A stretch of 32,576 nt of DNA from Burkholderiales bacterium (lineage in GTDB: Bacteria; Pseudomonadota; Gammaproteobacteria; Burkholderiales; Usitatibacteraceae). Of this stretch, positions 16,749 to 25,104 are shown piece by piece. How positions within the stretch are numbered: position 1 is the stretch's first letter; the number at the start of each line of letters is the position of its first letter. The stretch is taken from assembly GCA_025359985.1 (NCBI GenBank), contig JANYDB010000094.1, positions 1 to 32,576 of the forward strand, in the 5' to 3' direction. The notes beneath the pieces are model-generated. The model saw nothing but the letters and a program-made list of their open reading frames with translations, did not search any database and had not been told where the DNA came from. The position numbers and the translations under genes were made by a program.

Positions 16749-17996
16749 ATGCCACTCGCACTACAAAGCCTGATCGGCTTCATTGCTTTATTCGCTATTG
16801 CTTGGGCCATGTCTGAAAAACGCCGTGCGATTCCGTGGCGCACCGTATTTGGCGCGATTATTTTGCAGGTCGTCATGTGCGTAATGCTTTTTAAGTTCCC
16901 CTTTTTCCGGGAAGTCACCTCAGCTTTAAACGATGCATTGAACGGCATTCAGGATGCCACCCGCGAAGGCACAAAATTCGTGTTTGGCTATATCGGTGGC
17001 GCGGATTTGCCATTTAAAGTCGAAGATGGAAAAAGCCCATTCATCCTTGCCACCCAGGCGCTACCGTTGATGATAGTAGTGTCAGCGCTATCGTCACTTT
17101 TGTTTTACTGGAAAATTTTGCCGGTGGTGGTCAATGCGTTTTCATGGGTGCTACGGCGAACTATTGGCGTCGGTGGCGCGGTCGGTGTGTCAACAGCCGC
17201 CAATATTTTTCTGGGCACGGTTGAAGCGCCGATGTTTATCAAACCCTATATTTCAAAGCTGACGCGCGGGGAATTATTCATTGTGATGACCGGCAGCATG
17301 GCGGGCATCGCCGGCACCGTCATGGTGCTGTACGGCATTATTTTAAAACCCATTGTGCCAGATGCGATTGGCCATATTTTGATTGTGAGTTTTATCAGTG
17401 CGCCTGCGGCTATCGCATTTTCAGCGCTGATGATTCCGCATGAGGGCCCGGTAACGGATGGCTCGATTGCCGCAGGATCACCAATGTCGAGCGCGATGGA
17501 TGCGGTGACCCAGGGCACTGTAGACGGGGTGCAGATTTTCATCAATATCGTGGCGATGCTGCTGGTACTCACCGCGCTGATTGCCATTGCCAATCAGCTG
17601 TTTAATTTCCTGCCCTACATTGGCGGCAAGCCGATTACCCTACAGGGTATTTTTGGCTGGGTGATGTCACCCATTGTCTGGTTAACCGGGATCCCATGGG
17701 CTGAGTCGGAGGCGGCGGGCGCGTTGATGGGAACGAAAACGGTGCTCAATGAGTTCATCGCTTATCTGGATATGTCCAAGCTGGCACCGGGCACATTGTC
17801 TGAGCGCAGCCGCGTGATGATGACCTATTCGCTGTGCGGCTTTGCTAACTTTGCGTCACTCGGTATTTTAATCGGCGGCATGGGCACCATGGCGCCGGAG
17901 CGTCGATCGGAAATTATCGATCTGGGTTATCGGTGTTTGATTGCAGGCACCTTATCGACGCTATCTTGCGGCGCGTTAGTGGGCATTATTTACTAA
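16749..17996 (+). CDS. NupC-type concentrative nucleoside transporter
   Basis: Inner-membrane cation-coupled nucleoside importer of the CNT family, 415 residues from the ATG at 16749 (GGGAG 8 nt upstream). Hydrophobic segments span the protein. Family signatures are visible: GTVEAPMFIKPYI in the first half-repeat, SMAGIAGTVMVLYG, and the second-half motif GALMGTKTVLNEFIAY followed by YSLCGFANFASLGI. With the divergent nucleotidase it would complete a nucleotide-to-nucleoside uptake route; the deoxynucleoside kinase gene elsewhere in the window could act on what is imported. It is followed after 22 nt by the aminopeptidase gene, probably in one operon. Confidence 0.9.
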   Translation: MPLALQSLIGFIALFAIAWAMSEKRRAIPWRTVFGAIILQVVMCVMLFKFPFFREVTSALNDALNGIQDATREGTKFVFGYIGGADLPFKVEDGKSPFILATQALPLMIVVSALSSLLFYWKILPVVVNAFSWVLRRTIGVGGAVGVSTAANIFLGTVEAPMFIKPYISKLTRGELFIVMTGSMAGIAGTVMVLYGIILKPIVPDAIGHILIVSFISAPAAIAFSALMIPHEGPVTDGSIAAGSPMSSAMDAVTQGTVDGVQIFINIVAMLLVLTALIAIANQLFNFLPYIGGKPITLQGIFGWVMSPIVWLTGIPWAESEAAGALMGTKTVLNEFIAYLDMSKLAPGTLSERSRVMMTYSLCGFANFASLGILIGGMGTMAPERRSEIIDLGYRCLIAGTLSTLSCGALVGIIY

Positions 17997-18018
17997 ACTT
18001 TTCAGACTGCATTTCATC

Positions 18019-19389
18019 ATGACGCTAGCCATTGAACCCGCCGACAACGCGACAGCCACCATCCCCATCATTGCAATCGTTACGGGTGATTATGCGAATT
18101 TTCTCGCTCAGGCCAGCGAGCATAGTCGCGCGTGGTTGACGGCGACCGGCTTTAAGGCAGCGCCTCATACGCATGCACTCCTACCAAATGCGCATGGCAG
18201 CATAGCGCAAATACTGGTCGGCGTCAGTGCCGCTGATGATGTGTATGCGCTGTCGCACCTGCCGCTTGCATTACCGCCAACATCGCGCTATTCATTAGGC
18301 GCGGGCAGCGTGGTTTCGGCGGCAACCGCAGCGCTAAGCTGGGAGTTGGGAGCTTATCAATTTAACCGTTATAAAAAATCAAAACGAGAGCCCGCAACAT
18401 TGGTGCTGGCCGCCTCGTCTGACGTAACTCATGCGCAGCAAATTTATACCGCCATCAAGCTCACCCGTGATCTCATCAACACGCCCACTGAAGATATGGG
18501 CCCGCAACATCTGGCTGCGGTAGCGCAAGCACTCGCCACAGAATTTGGTGCTACTTTTAATGACTGGGTCGGCGATGATTTACTTAAGCATAGTTTCCCC
18601 GCCATCCATGCAGTCGGCCGCGCCAGCCATCGGCCACCGCGCCTGATTGAATTGCAATGGGGTGATGAGTCACATCCGCGTATTGCGATTGTCGGCAAAG
18701 GCGTGTGCTTCGACACTGGCGGCCTCAATATTAAAGGCGCTGACGGCATGCGCTGGATGAAAAAAGATATGGGCGGCGCGGCCCATGTGCTGGCACTTGC
18801 GCGATTGATCATGGCTGCACAGTTGCCGATCCGGCTACACATGCTAATCCCGGCAGTAGAAAATGCGATTGCTGGCAATGCCTATCGTCCGGGTGAAGTG
18901 GTGGCCACGCGCCGAGGTCACACCATTGAAATCGGCAATACTGATGCAGAAGGCCGCGTGGTGCTGTCGGACGCACTGGCTTATGCGTCTGAATTCAAGC
19001 CCGAAATCATTATTGATTTTGCGACGCTTACCGGTGCGGCCCGAGTCGCACTCGGCCCGGAGCTGCCCGCCATTTTTTGCAATAACGACGAATGGTTCCA
19101 TAAGTTAAATATTGCCAGCACTGCGCAGCAAGACCCGATTTGGCGCATGCCGCTTTGGCAAAACTACAATGGATTGATAGACAGTCATATCGCCGATCTC
19201 AACAACAGCGGCGGCCCCCAAGCCGGCGCGATTACCGCCGCGCTGTTCCTCGAGCATTTCGTGCCGAAAGATCAGGCATGGATGCATATCGATGTGTTTT
19301 CATGGAACGCTAAATCCAGACCAGGACGCCCCGACGGCGGCGAAGCGCAATCATTGCGTGCGGTATTTGCGATGCTGGCGGCAAAATAA
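18019..19389 (+). CDS. M17 family leucyl aminopeptidase
   Basis: Cytoplasmic metallo-aminopeptidase of 456 residues. The catalytic domain has GKGVCFDTGGLNIKG (residues 226-240; Lys227, Asp232, Lys239), MKKDMGGAAHV with Asp250, and the M17 signature NTDAEGRVVLSDAL (Asp309, Glu311, Arg313). These supply the two-zinc site and bicarbonate-binding arginine. The N-terminal domain is shorter and less conserved than in PepA, as in the PepB-like or short M17 enzymes. It likely releases amino acids from peptides taken up or generated in the cell. A strong palindromic terminator follows it. Confidence 0.92.
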   Translation: MTLAIEPADNATATIPIIAIVTGDYANFLAQASEHSRAWLTATGFKAAPHTHALLPNAHGSIAQILVGVSAADDVYALSHLPLALPPTSRYSLGAGSVVSAATAALSWELGAYQFNRYKKSKREPATLVLAASSDVTHAQQIYTAIKLTRDLINTPTEDMGPQHLAAVAQALATEFGATFNDWVGDDLLKHSFPAIHAVGRASHRPPRLIELQWGDESHPRIAIVGKGVCFDTGGLNIKGADGMRWMKKDMGGAAHVLALARLIMAAQLPIRLHMLIPAVENAIAGNAYRPGEVVATRRGHTIEIGNTDAEGRVVLSDALAYASEFKPEIIIDFATLTGAARVALGPELPAIFCNNDEWFHKLNIASTAQQDPIWRMPLWQNYNGLIDSHIADLNNSGGPQAGAITAALFLEHFVPKDQAWMHIDVFSWNAKSRPGRPDGGEAQSLRAVFAMLAAK

Positions 19390-19410
19390 TTTTCTGATTA
19401 TAAAAAATTA

Positions 19411-19485
19411 AAAACCCCAGCATAAGCGCGGCTTTACAAGCACAAACGCCTGAAAAAGCCCGCCCCTTCTGGGGTTTAGTTTTTA
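19411..19485 (+). repeat. Dispersed palindromic repeat, copy A, acting as terminator
   Basis: Outer arms AAACCCCAG (19412-19420) and CTGGGGTTT (19469-19477) pair perfectly. The interior contains a second stem, GGCTTT (19430-19435) with AAAGCC, and a CGCCTGAAAAAGCCCGCC segment. A T-rich run follows (TTTAGTTTTT). It lies 22 nt after the aminopeptidase stop codon, between that gene and the convergent TPR gene, so it can terminate transcription from both sides. Copies B (24411) and C (27468) share the same order of motifs. Confidence 0.8.
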
Positions 19486-19519
19486 AATTAGTTTGATATA
19501 GCAGATTTGCTAACGCAAA

Positions 19520-20875
19520 CTATTTCTTAACCTGCCCCGCATAAATACGCCACAGCATCGCCACCTCGGTGATGCCATCGGGGCCTTGCACGGCAGTTAA
19601 TGTATCCAGCGCTTTTTGTTTTTGTCCGGCCAGCGCGTAGGCCATGCCCAAGCGCAGCGCCGCTTCTTCAGGGCGTTTTAAACCACCTTTTTTTATTCCT
19701 TGCTCCATCAATGCGATGCCTTTGTCGCGGGCTTCAATCTGACCGCTTAAAACGTAATTAAAGCCCACGCCAACCAGCGCGGTGCCGTCTTTGGCAGCGA
19801 GCGCTTCAGCTTCCAGCTTAGCGCTGTTTTTGGCGTCATCAGCAACTTCTTTGGTGGCCGACTCTTTCAATTTTTTTTGCGCTGCAGCGTCATTGCCCGT
19901 GCCCAGCACACCGCGGGCAAAGCCCTGCTCCAGCACTTGTTTGGTTTCAATCGGAAAACCGGCTTGCGTCGCCAACAGCGCCATGCGCATATAGTCGGCG
20001 GCTTCTTCAATCAGATCGAGTTGGAGTTTGAGTCGATAAAGATTCAGCGACAGCCGATCCGCAAACGCAGGCTTCGATTCAACGCGATAAATATAATCAG
20101 CCCAATACTCTTTTTTCGGATAATAAATTACCAGTTTTTCAAGCGCCACCACATACTCGACATCGTCTTTTTGTTTGAGCGCACAGCTCGCGAGTAACTT
20201 TAAAATATCCTCGGATGGCGTTTTGCCTGCCGCTTCGGTGGCCTTGATATCTGCCGTAATTTCTTTCGCCGCTTCGGCATATTCACCGCTCAAATACAGC
20301 GACTGCTGCAGCAACAAACGCATCTGCGCATTCGTCCCTCCTGCGGCTATAAACCGCCGCGCCCAGATCACCGCAGACGGATAATTTTTGCTGCGAAAAT
20401 AAGTGCCGGTAACGGCTTCAATAATTGGCAAGCTGGCTTCTGGTTTCAAACGGCCGGTGGCGAGCACGGATTCAAAAGATTGCACCGCCAACGCGGTATC
20501 ACCTGCACCGGCAGCAGCAGCGCCGCGCATTTGATCGATGATAAACATTTCATACGGCGTCTTGTTCGGCACCAGCTCGGCTTCCCGCACTTTAGCCAAC
20601 GCTTCGTTATATTTTTTTTCAGTCATCAATGCTTGAATCGCTTGCAACGGTTTGGCAATTTCAGCGCGCACGGTTTCTGTGGGGGATGTGGGCGCAGGTG
20701 CGGATGCAGGTGCGGGTGAAGATGATGAAGGTAACTTATTGGGCACCTGATTGTATTGCGCCGACGCGATCATCGTCCCCTGCAATAAGCCAAAACTTAG
20801 TCCGGCCAACATAGGCGATAAATTTGCCATGCGGCGCAAATTGGAAATAAAGCGCTGAGAATTTATCGTAATCAT
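19520..20875 (-). CDS. Exported TPR-like helical-repeat protein
   Basis: From the ATG at 20875 (MITINSQRF...; a further in-frame start exists at 20938) the protein is about 451 residues. A hydrophobic segment ends MIASAQ, so it is probably exported. A Pro/Ser/Ala-rich linker precedes helical-pair sequence with TPR character throughout: EKKYNEALAKVREAE, GDTALAVQSFESVL, SKNYPSAVIWARRFI, SGEYAEAAKEI, RPEEAALRLGMAYALAGQKQKAL. It ends IYAGQVKK. Similar uncharacterised TPR proteins occur in Burkholderiales. No catalytic domain is seen; a protein-protein interaction or assembly role is the only safe inference. Confidence 0.75.
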   Translation of the reverse strand: MITINSQRFISNLRRMANLSPMLAGLSFGLLQGTMIASAQYNQVPNKLPSSSSPAPASAPAPTSPTETVRAEIAKPLQAIQALMTEKKYNEALAKVREAELVPNKTPYEMFIIDQMRGAAAAGAGDTALAVQSFESVLATGRLKPEASLPIIEAVTGTYFRSKNYPSAVIWARRFIAAGGTNAQMRLLLQQSLYLSGEYAEAAKEITADIKATEAAGKTPSEDILKLLASCALKQKDDVEYVVALEKLVIYYPKKEYWADYIYRVESKPAFADRLSLNLYRLKLQLDLIEEAADYMRMALLATQAGFPIETKQVLEQGFARGVLGTGNDAAAQKKLKESATKEVADDAKNSAKLEAEALAAKDGTALVGVGFNYVLSGQIEARDKGIALMEQGIKKGGLKRPEEAALRLGMAYALAGQKQKALDTLTAVQGPDGITEVAMLWRIYAGQVKK

Positions 20876-21140
20876 AAGATAGTGCGTTCCTGTGTTAGGT
20901 CGGGAGGTCAAGATAAATCGGCAAACGTGGTTAGACAAAAGATAGATCAGAAAGATAGTGGTTCGAAAAACTAAAAAACAAGACGCACCGCGTTAGCCAG
21001 TCCGACTGATTTCAATAGACCCACATTATATTTGCAAACCAGGCCCCACGAGAAAAAGCTGAACGAAAATGAATCTCAAATAAGGGATTCAAATCTGCGA
21101 ACGCATGACCGATGTTGTGGCGGACCCCTGTTTATGCTAG

Positions 21141-21177
21141 ATTTTCAGTAATTACTGAAAATTCAATAATTATCGAA
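21141..21177. promoter_or_regulatory. Tandem palindromic operator upstream of the GbsR-type regulator
   Basis: A perfect 22-bp palindrome (21141-21162) has the core TTTCAGTAATTACTGAAA. Directly adjoining it, TTCAATAATTATCGAA (21162-21177) is an imperfect palindrome of the same pattern, centred 18 bp away. Both lie 60-100 nt before the regulator's ATG. A weak -35/-10 (TTGTGG, 17 nt, TAGATT) overlaps the first palindrome. The arrangement suggests autorepression by the adjacent winged-helix regulator; this is inference. Confidence 0.6.
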
Positions 21178-21237
21178 TCTACTGCAACTAAATCGTTTTC
21201 TGACGCTCCTACTTACTCAATTTATTTCGGACCATTC

Positions 21238-21810
21238 ATGAATCTGTCGCCACTTGCTCAAGACTTTGTCCTCCACTTCGGTGAAATGGGCAGCCGCTGG
21301 GGCATCAACCGGACCGTGGGACAAATTTACGCGCTGCTGTTTGTTTCGCAGCGACCACTGAATGCCGATGAGATCGCCGAGGCCCTCGCCTTTTCACGCT
21401 CCAATGTGAGCATGGGTTTGAAAGAGTTGGAATCATGGCGGCTGACAAAATTGCAGCATTTACCGAATGACCGTCGTGAGTATTTTTCGGCACCAGATGA
21501 TGTGTGGGCGATTTTTCGCACCTTGGCCGAAGAGCGCCGCAAGCGCGAGATTGATCCCACACTCTCCATGCTGCGCGGTGCCATGCTGGTCACACCTGGC
21601 ACCGATGCAGACCGTCACGCCCAGGCCCGCATGAAGCAAATGCACGACTTGATTGAAATGGCGACGATGTGGTTCAGCGATATGCAGCGCCTTGAGCCCG
21701 CCACCTTGAAACAGCTAATGGGCATGGGTGCAACCGTCACTAAATTACTCGAAATGAAAGATAAATTAAAGATTGTTGCTGGCGGAAAAAAGGCACGCGG
21801 CCTCAAATGA
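21238..21810 (+). CDS. GbsR/MarR-type winged-helix transcriptional regulator
   Basis: The chosen ATG (21238) gives a 190-residue protein opening MNLSPLAQDFVLHFGEMGSR, the usual start of this family. The longer reading from 21112 runs through the operator palindromes and is rejected. The winged helix follows: INRTVGQIYALLFVSQRPLNA, DEIAEALAFSRSNVSMGLKELE as recognition helix, and a wing around NDRREYFSA. A helical C-terminal half probably mediates dimerisation. The gene sits 124 nt upstream of cydA in the same direction, an arrangement common in proteobacteria, so it likely controls the bd oxidase as well as itself. The inducing signal cannot be seen. Confidence 0.85.
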   Translation: MNLSPLAQDFVLHFGEMGSRWGINRTVGQIYALLFVSQRPLNADEIAEALAFSRSNVSMGLKELESWRLTKLQHLPNDRREYFSAPDDVWAIFRTLAEERRKREIDPTLSMLRGAMLVTPGTDADRHAQARMKQMHDLIEMATMWFSDMQRLEPATLKQLMGMGATVTKLLEMKDKLKIVAGGKKARGLK

Positions 21811-21934
21811 GAAAGCGCACGAGAAAACGCACGCGATAGTGCCTTCTCCCGCATGCCTCGGCGATCTATTTTTGTGATTTGTTTTTTCATTAATTTTCAA
21901 ACCTGTTTAAAACATCTTTACCCGAAAGAATGAT

Positions 21935-23335
21935 ATGGATCCCATCATCCTCGCCCGCGCCCAGTTCGGTGCCAACATTACTTTTCATATTCTGTTCCCC
22001 ACCATCTCCATTGCTATGGGTTGGGTGTTGTTATTTTTTAAACTCCGATTTAATAAAACCGGCGACGCCAAATGGATGGATGCGTATAAATTCTGGGTGA
22101 AAGTTTTCGCCCTGACCTTCGCACTCGGCGTGGTGAGCGGCATCACCATGAGCTTTCAATTCGGCACCAACTGGCCGGGCTACATGCAGACCGTTGGCAA
22201 TATCGCCGGACCGCTCCTTGCCTATGAGGTATTGACGGCGTTTTTTCTGGAAGCGTCGTTTCTTGGCATCATGTTGTTTGGCACCAATCGCGTCTCAAAT
22301 CGCGTGCATACCGTGGCCACTTTGCTGGTGGCGGGCGGCACCACACTATCCGCGTTTTGGATCATCGCATTGAACTCATGGATGCAAACCCCGGCAGGCT
22401 TTGAAATGATTGACGGCAAAGCGCATGCGCTCGATTGGGTGCAGATTGTGTTTAATCCGTCGTTCCCGTATCGGCTCACGCACATGCTGCTTGCTTCCGG
22501 CCTGACGGTTGCGTTTCTGATTGCGGGTATCTCGGCATACCGATGGCTGCGAGGCGATAAGACACCAGCGGTGACAGCCACTCTGAAAACCGGCGTTACA
22601 CTAGCCGCGATTTTGATCCCGCTGCAAATTTTTGCGGGCGATCTGCACGGCTTGAATACGCTCAAACATCAGCCCGCCAAAGTGGCCGCGATGGAAGGCG
22701 TGTGGGAAACCACGAAAGGCGCGCCGGCCCTGCTATTCGCGATCCCGAATACGCAAACCCGCAGCAACGATTACGCCATTGGCATTCCCAAAGTGGCGAG
22801 CCTGATCTTGACCCACGAGCTCGATGGCGAGATCAAAGGTCTGAATGAATTCCAAGGCAAACACCCGCCTGTTGCGCCGCTGTTCTTCGGCTTTCGCATC
22901 ATGGTCGGCATGGGCATGCTGATGCTCGCTGTGTCGTGGTTCGGAGTGTGGCAATTGTACGGGCGCAAATCACCACGTGGCGAGCCGCAGCCGTGGCTCG
23001 CACGCGTGCTGGTGGGCATGAGCTTCTCGGGCTGGATCGCCACCGTCGCCGGTTGGTATGTGACTGAAATCGGCCGTCAGCCGTATCTGGTGTATGGGGT
23101 ATTGAAAACCGTTGATGCTGCATCCGCGGTGCCGGGTGCAATGATTGCTTCAACTTTTGTCATGTACCTCACACTTTATTCGGCACTGACGGTGGCCTAT
23201 ATTTCGGTGGTCTTTCATTTGGCGCGCAAGGCGCAATTCCCAGCCTCTTTTTCAAGCTCATTTCCTGGCCCAAGCACATCGATCATCCCGCCGATGATAG
23301 CAGTGCACAATGACCTCGGCCCTGCCCAACCCTAA
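21935..23335 (+). CDS. cydA: Cytochrome bd-type (CIO-like) quinol oxidase subunit I
   Basis: Haem-bearing subunit of the bd oxidase, which oxidises quinol and reduces oxygen to water at the inner membrane with high oxygen affinity. The 466-residue protein has about nine membrane segments. Haem-ligand and proton-path regions are visible: ITFHILFPT (His near residue 18), LLAYEVLTAFFLEASFLGIMLFG, RLTHMLLASG, and VTEIGRQPYLVYGVL, the GRQP signature. The periplasmic Q-loop is short, as in the cyanide-insensitive CioA group. A GAAAGAA sequence precedes the ATG. cydB follows after 14 nt. Confidence 0.95.
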   Translation: MDPIILARAQFGANITFHILFPTISIAMGWVLLFFKLRFNKTGDAKWMDAYKFWVKVFALTFALGVVSGITMSFQFGTNWPGYMQTVGNIAGPLLAYEVLTAFFLEASFLGIMLFGTNRVSNRVHTVATLLVAGGTTLSAFWIIALNSWMQTPAGFEMIDGKAHALDWVQIVFNPSFPYRLTHMLLASGLTVAFLIAGISAYRWLRGDKTPAVTATLKTGVTLAAILIPLQIFAGDLHGLNTLKHQPAKVAAMEGVWETTKGAPALLFAIPNTQTRSNDYAIGIPKVASLILTHELDGEIKGLNEFQGKHPPVAPLFFGFRIMVGMGMLMLAVSWFGVWQLYGRKSPRGEPQPWLARVLVGMSFSGWIATVAGWYVTEIGRQPYLVYGVLKTVDAASAVPGAMIASTFVMYLTLYSALTVAYISVVFHLARKAQFPASFSSSFPGPSTSIIPPMIAVHNDLGPAQP

Positions 23336-23349
23336 CCGGAGAACCGATC

Positions 23350-24378
23350 ATGGATCAGCTCACAAATATGCAAAACGGTGGTTGGCTGCCGGTGGTGTTC
23401 CTGGGCTTGATGGGCATCGCGATGCTCGCCTATGTAGTGCTGGATGGCTACGATTTAGGCGTGGGTATTTTGCTGCGGCGCGTCGAGGATGCTGACAAAG
23501 ATGTGATGATTTCTTCAATCGGCCCGTTCTGGGATGCAAATGAAACCTGGCTGGTGCTGGGCGTCGGCATTTTGCTGGTGGCATTTCCGATGGCGCACGG
23601 GGTGATTTTAGGCGCACTTTATTTGCCCGTAGCATTCATGCTGATCGGCCTTACGCTACGCGGGGTGGCGTTTGATTTCCGCGTAAAAGCGCGGGCCGCG
23701 CACAAGCCATGGTGGAACAACGCATTCTTTGCGGGCTCCTTGCTCACGTCATTTTCACAAGGCGTGATGCTGGGGTTGTACATCACCGGTTTTAAAAACG
23801 GCTGGGCTGAGCTGGGCTTTGCGTTGATAACGGGGCTGTGCTTATGCTCAGGCTATGCGTTGCTCGGCGCGGCATGGCTGATCATGAAAACCGAAGGTGC
23901 ATTGCAACAGCGTGCCGTACATTGGGCGCAACGAAGTTTGTGGCTCACCGGCGCCGGCATCGCGGCTATTTCCATCGTCACCCCGATGATCAGTGCACGC
24001 ATCTTCGAGAAATGGTTTTCAATGCCCAATTTGTTTTTTCTGCTGCCGATCCCGGTTGTCACGGCGGTGCTTTTTTTCACGATTGAGCGCACGCTCCGCC
24101 GCTTGCCGGTGCGGTTACGCGACCGCAATGAGTACGGCGCGTGGGTGCCTTTCACCTGCACCGTTGGGATTTTTATGCTCGCATTTTGTGGTTTGGCGTA
24201 CAGCCTTTTCCCGTATCTGGTGGTCGATAAGATCGACATTTGGCAAGCGGCCAGTGCGCCTGAATCACTGAAAATTATTTTGCTTGGTGCGGCGATCGTA
24301 CTCCCTGCTATTTTGGGCTACACCATTTATTCATACCGGGTGTTTTGGGGTAAGACGCGCGAGCTTACTTATTATTAA
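23350..24378 (+). CDS. cydB: Cytochrome bd-type (CIO-like) quinol oxidase subunit II
   Basis: Membrane partner of CydA, 342 residues. It opens with a first helix carrying YVVLDGYDLGVGILL, the conserved Asp/Gly motif of this subunit, followed by IGPFWDANETWLVLG, LRGVAFDFR and SLLTSFSQGVMLG. About eight hydrophobic segments are present, and the length is typical of CioB. Its Shine-Dalgarno CGGAGA lies 8 nt before the ATG. No CydX-like small ORF is evident before the downstream repeat. Confidence 0.95.
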   Translation: MDQLTNMQNGGWLPVVFLGLMGIAMLAYVVLDGYDLGVGILLRRVEDADKDVMISSIGPFWDANETWLVLGVGILLVAFPMAHGVILGALYLPVAFMLIGLTLRGVAFDFRVKARAAHKPWWNNAFFAGSLLTSFSQGVMLGLYITGFKNGWAELGFALITGLCLCSGYALLGAAWLIMKTEGALQQRAVHWAQRSLWLTGAGIAAISIVTPMISARIFEKWFSMPNLFFLLPIPVVTAVLFFTIERTLRRLPVRLRDRNEYGAWVPFTCTVGIFMLAFCGLAYSLFPYLVVDKIDIWQAASAPESLKIILLGAAIVLPAILGYTIYSYRVFWGKTRELTYY

Positions 24379-24410
24379 ATTACAATCAGTGGCCGTCATT
24401 ATTTTAAATT

Positions 24411-24475
24411 AAACTCCAGCGCAGGCGCGGCTTTTGGAACAAAAGTACCTCGAAAAGCTCTCCAATACTAGGGTT
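24411..24475 (+). repeat. Dispersed palindromic repeat, copy B, after cydB
   Basis: AAACTCCAGC-GCAGGCGCGGCTTTT at 24411-24435 and CGAAAAGCTC...CTAGGGTT at 24451-24475 match copy A motif by motif but with mismatches in the outer stem. The position (33 nt after the cydB stop) is the same kind of 3'-end site. It is degenerate and may be a weaker terminator. Confidence 0.65.
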
Positions 24476-24511
24476 ATCTATTAGCGCATCAGGCATCGAA
24501 GCGTTCAGTGG

Positions 24512-25060
24512 TTAAAGTCGGCGGCCACCAGCACCCACCGTTTCAATCTGCATTTTATTCATCGTGCGCAGCACCTGCAGCAGTGCCGCGAGGCCACGTG
24601 CATCATCAATAATGCTGGGTGCGTAGTAGCGGTCATTCTGCTTTTTTACGCTCACATCCGTGCCTTCCGTAAATACCGTGTCCAGATGCGCCGCCAACAC
24701 CAGACGCGGTCAGCCATCCAGGCTGCGGCCTTTGCGAACAGCGATGACATGACCTTCTGCATCCCTTTGCGCCTCTCGCATGCCGAGCGCTTTAAAGCGC
24801 CTTAATAAATTGGCAGCGCCGACGGATTCCTTAAACGGCGGCGCAGGAATTTCGGTTATTTCAATTTGATCTTTAAGCGTCAATTCATCATCACGCATGA
24901 TGGCCATCATCGCCTTCTGCACTGACGGCAACGCCACTATCTTTTTCAAGGTCGCCGACGCTGTTGGCGAGACCGGCGGCAAACTTTCCTGCGCGTTGGC
25001 CGCTTGTGCGGTGATGGTTAACGTTCATACTGTTATCAATGCCCATGCTATCGATTTCAT
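24512..25060 (-). pseudogene. Decayed M20-family metallopeptidase (two in-frame TGA codons, C-terminus lost)
   Basis: One reading frame from ATG 25060 to TAA 24512 holds a signal-peptide-like start (MKSIAWALITV, TGA, TLTITAQAANAQESLPP), an N-terminal helical region with TEIPAPPFKE, a second TGA at 24712-24710, and PRLVLAAHLDTVF with the metal-binding His and Asp. IIDDARGLAALL follows, where the family usually has G-x-x-DD-x-RGLA. After MQIETVG the family's remaining ~280 residues, including the catalytic Glu pair, are missing. Both interruptions are nonsense changes without frameshift; CGA or TGG to TGA would explain each. It was probably an exported acyl/peptide hydrolase. Confidence 0.85.
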
Positions 25061-25104
25061 GTTGCTTACTACCTGACTGCCTTGCGATTATTTTTTCTTA
25101 CTAT

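Noticed and set aside
21112-21237. Upstream extension of the GbsR-type ORF
   Set aside because: The extension runs through the operator palindromes and the family alignment begins at MNLSPLAQDF.
24512-25060. TGA as a recoded sense codon (for example selenocysteine) in the M20 frame
   Set aside because: One TGA lies in a signal peptide and the other at a non-catalytic site, the C-terminal half is missing, no SECIS-like hairpin was noticed, and TGA ends other genes in the window.
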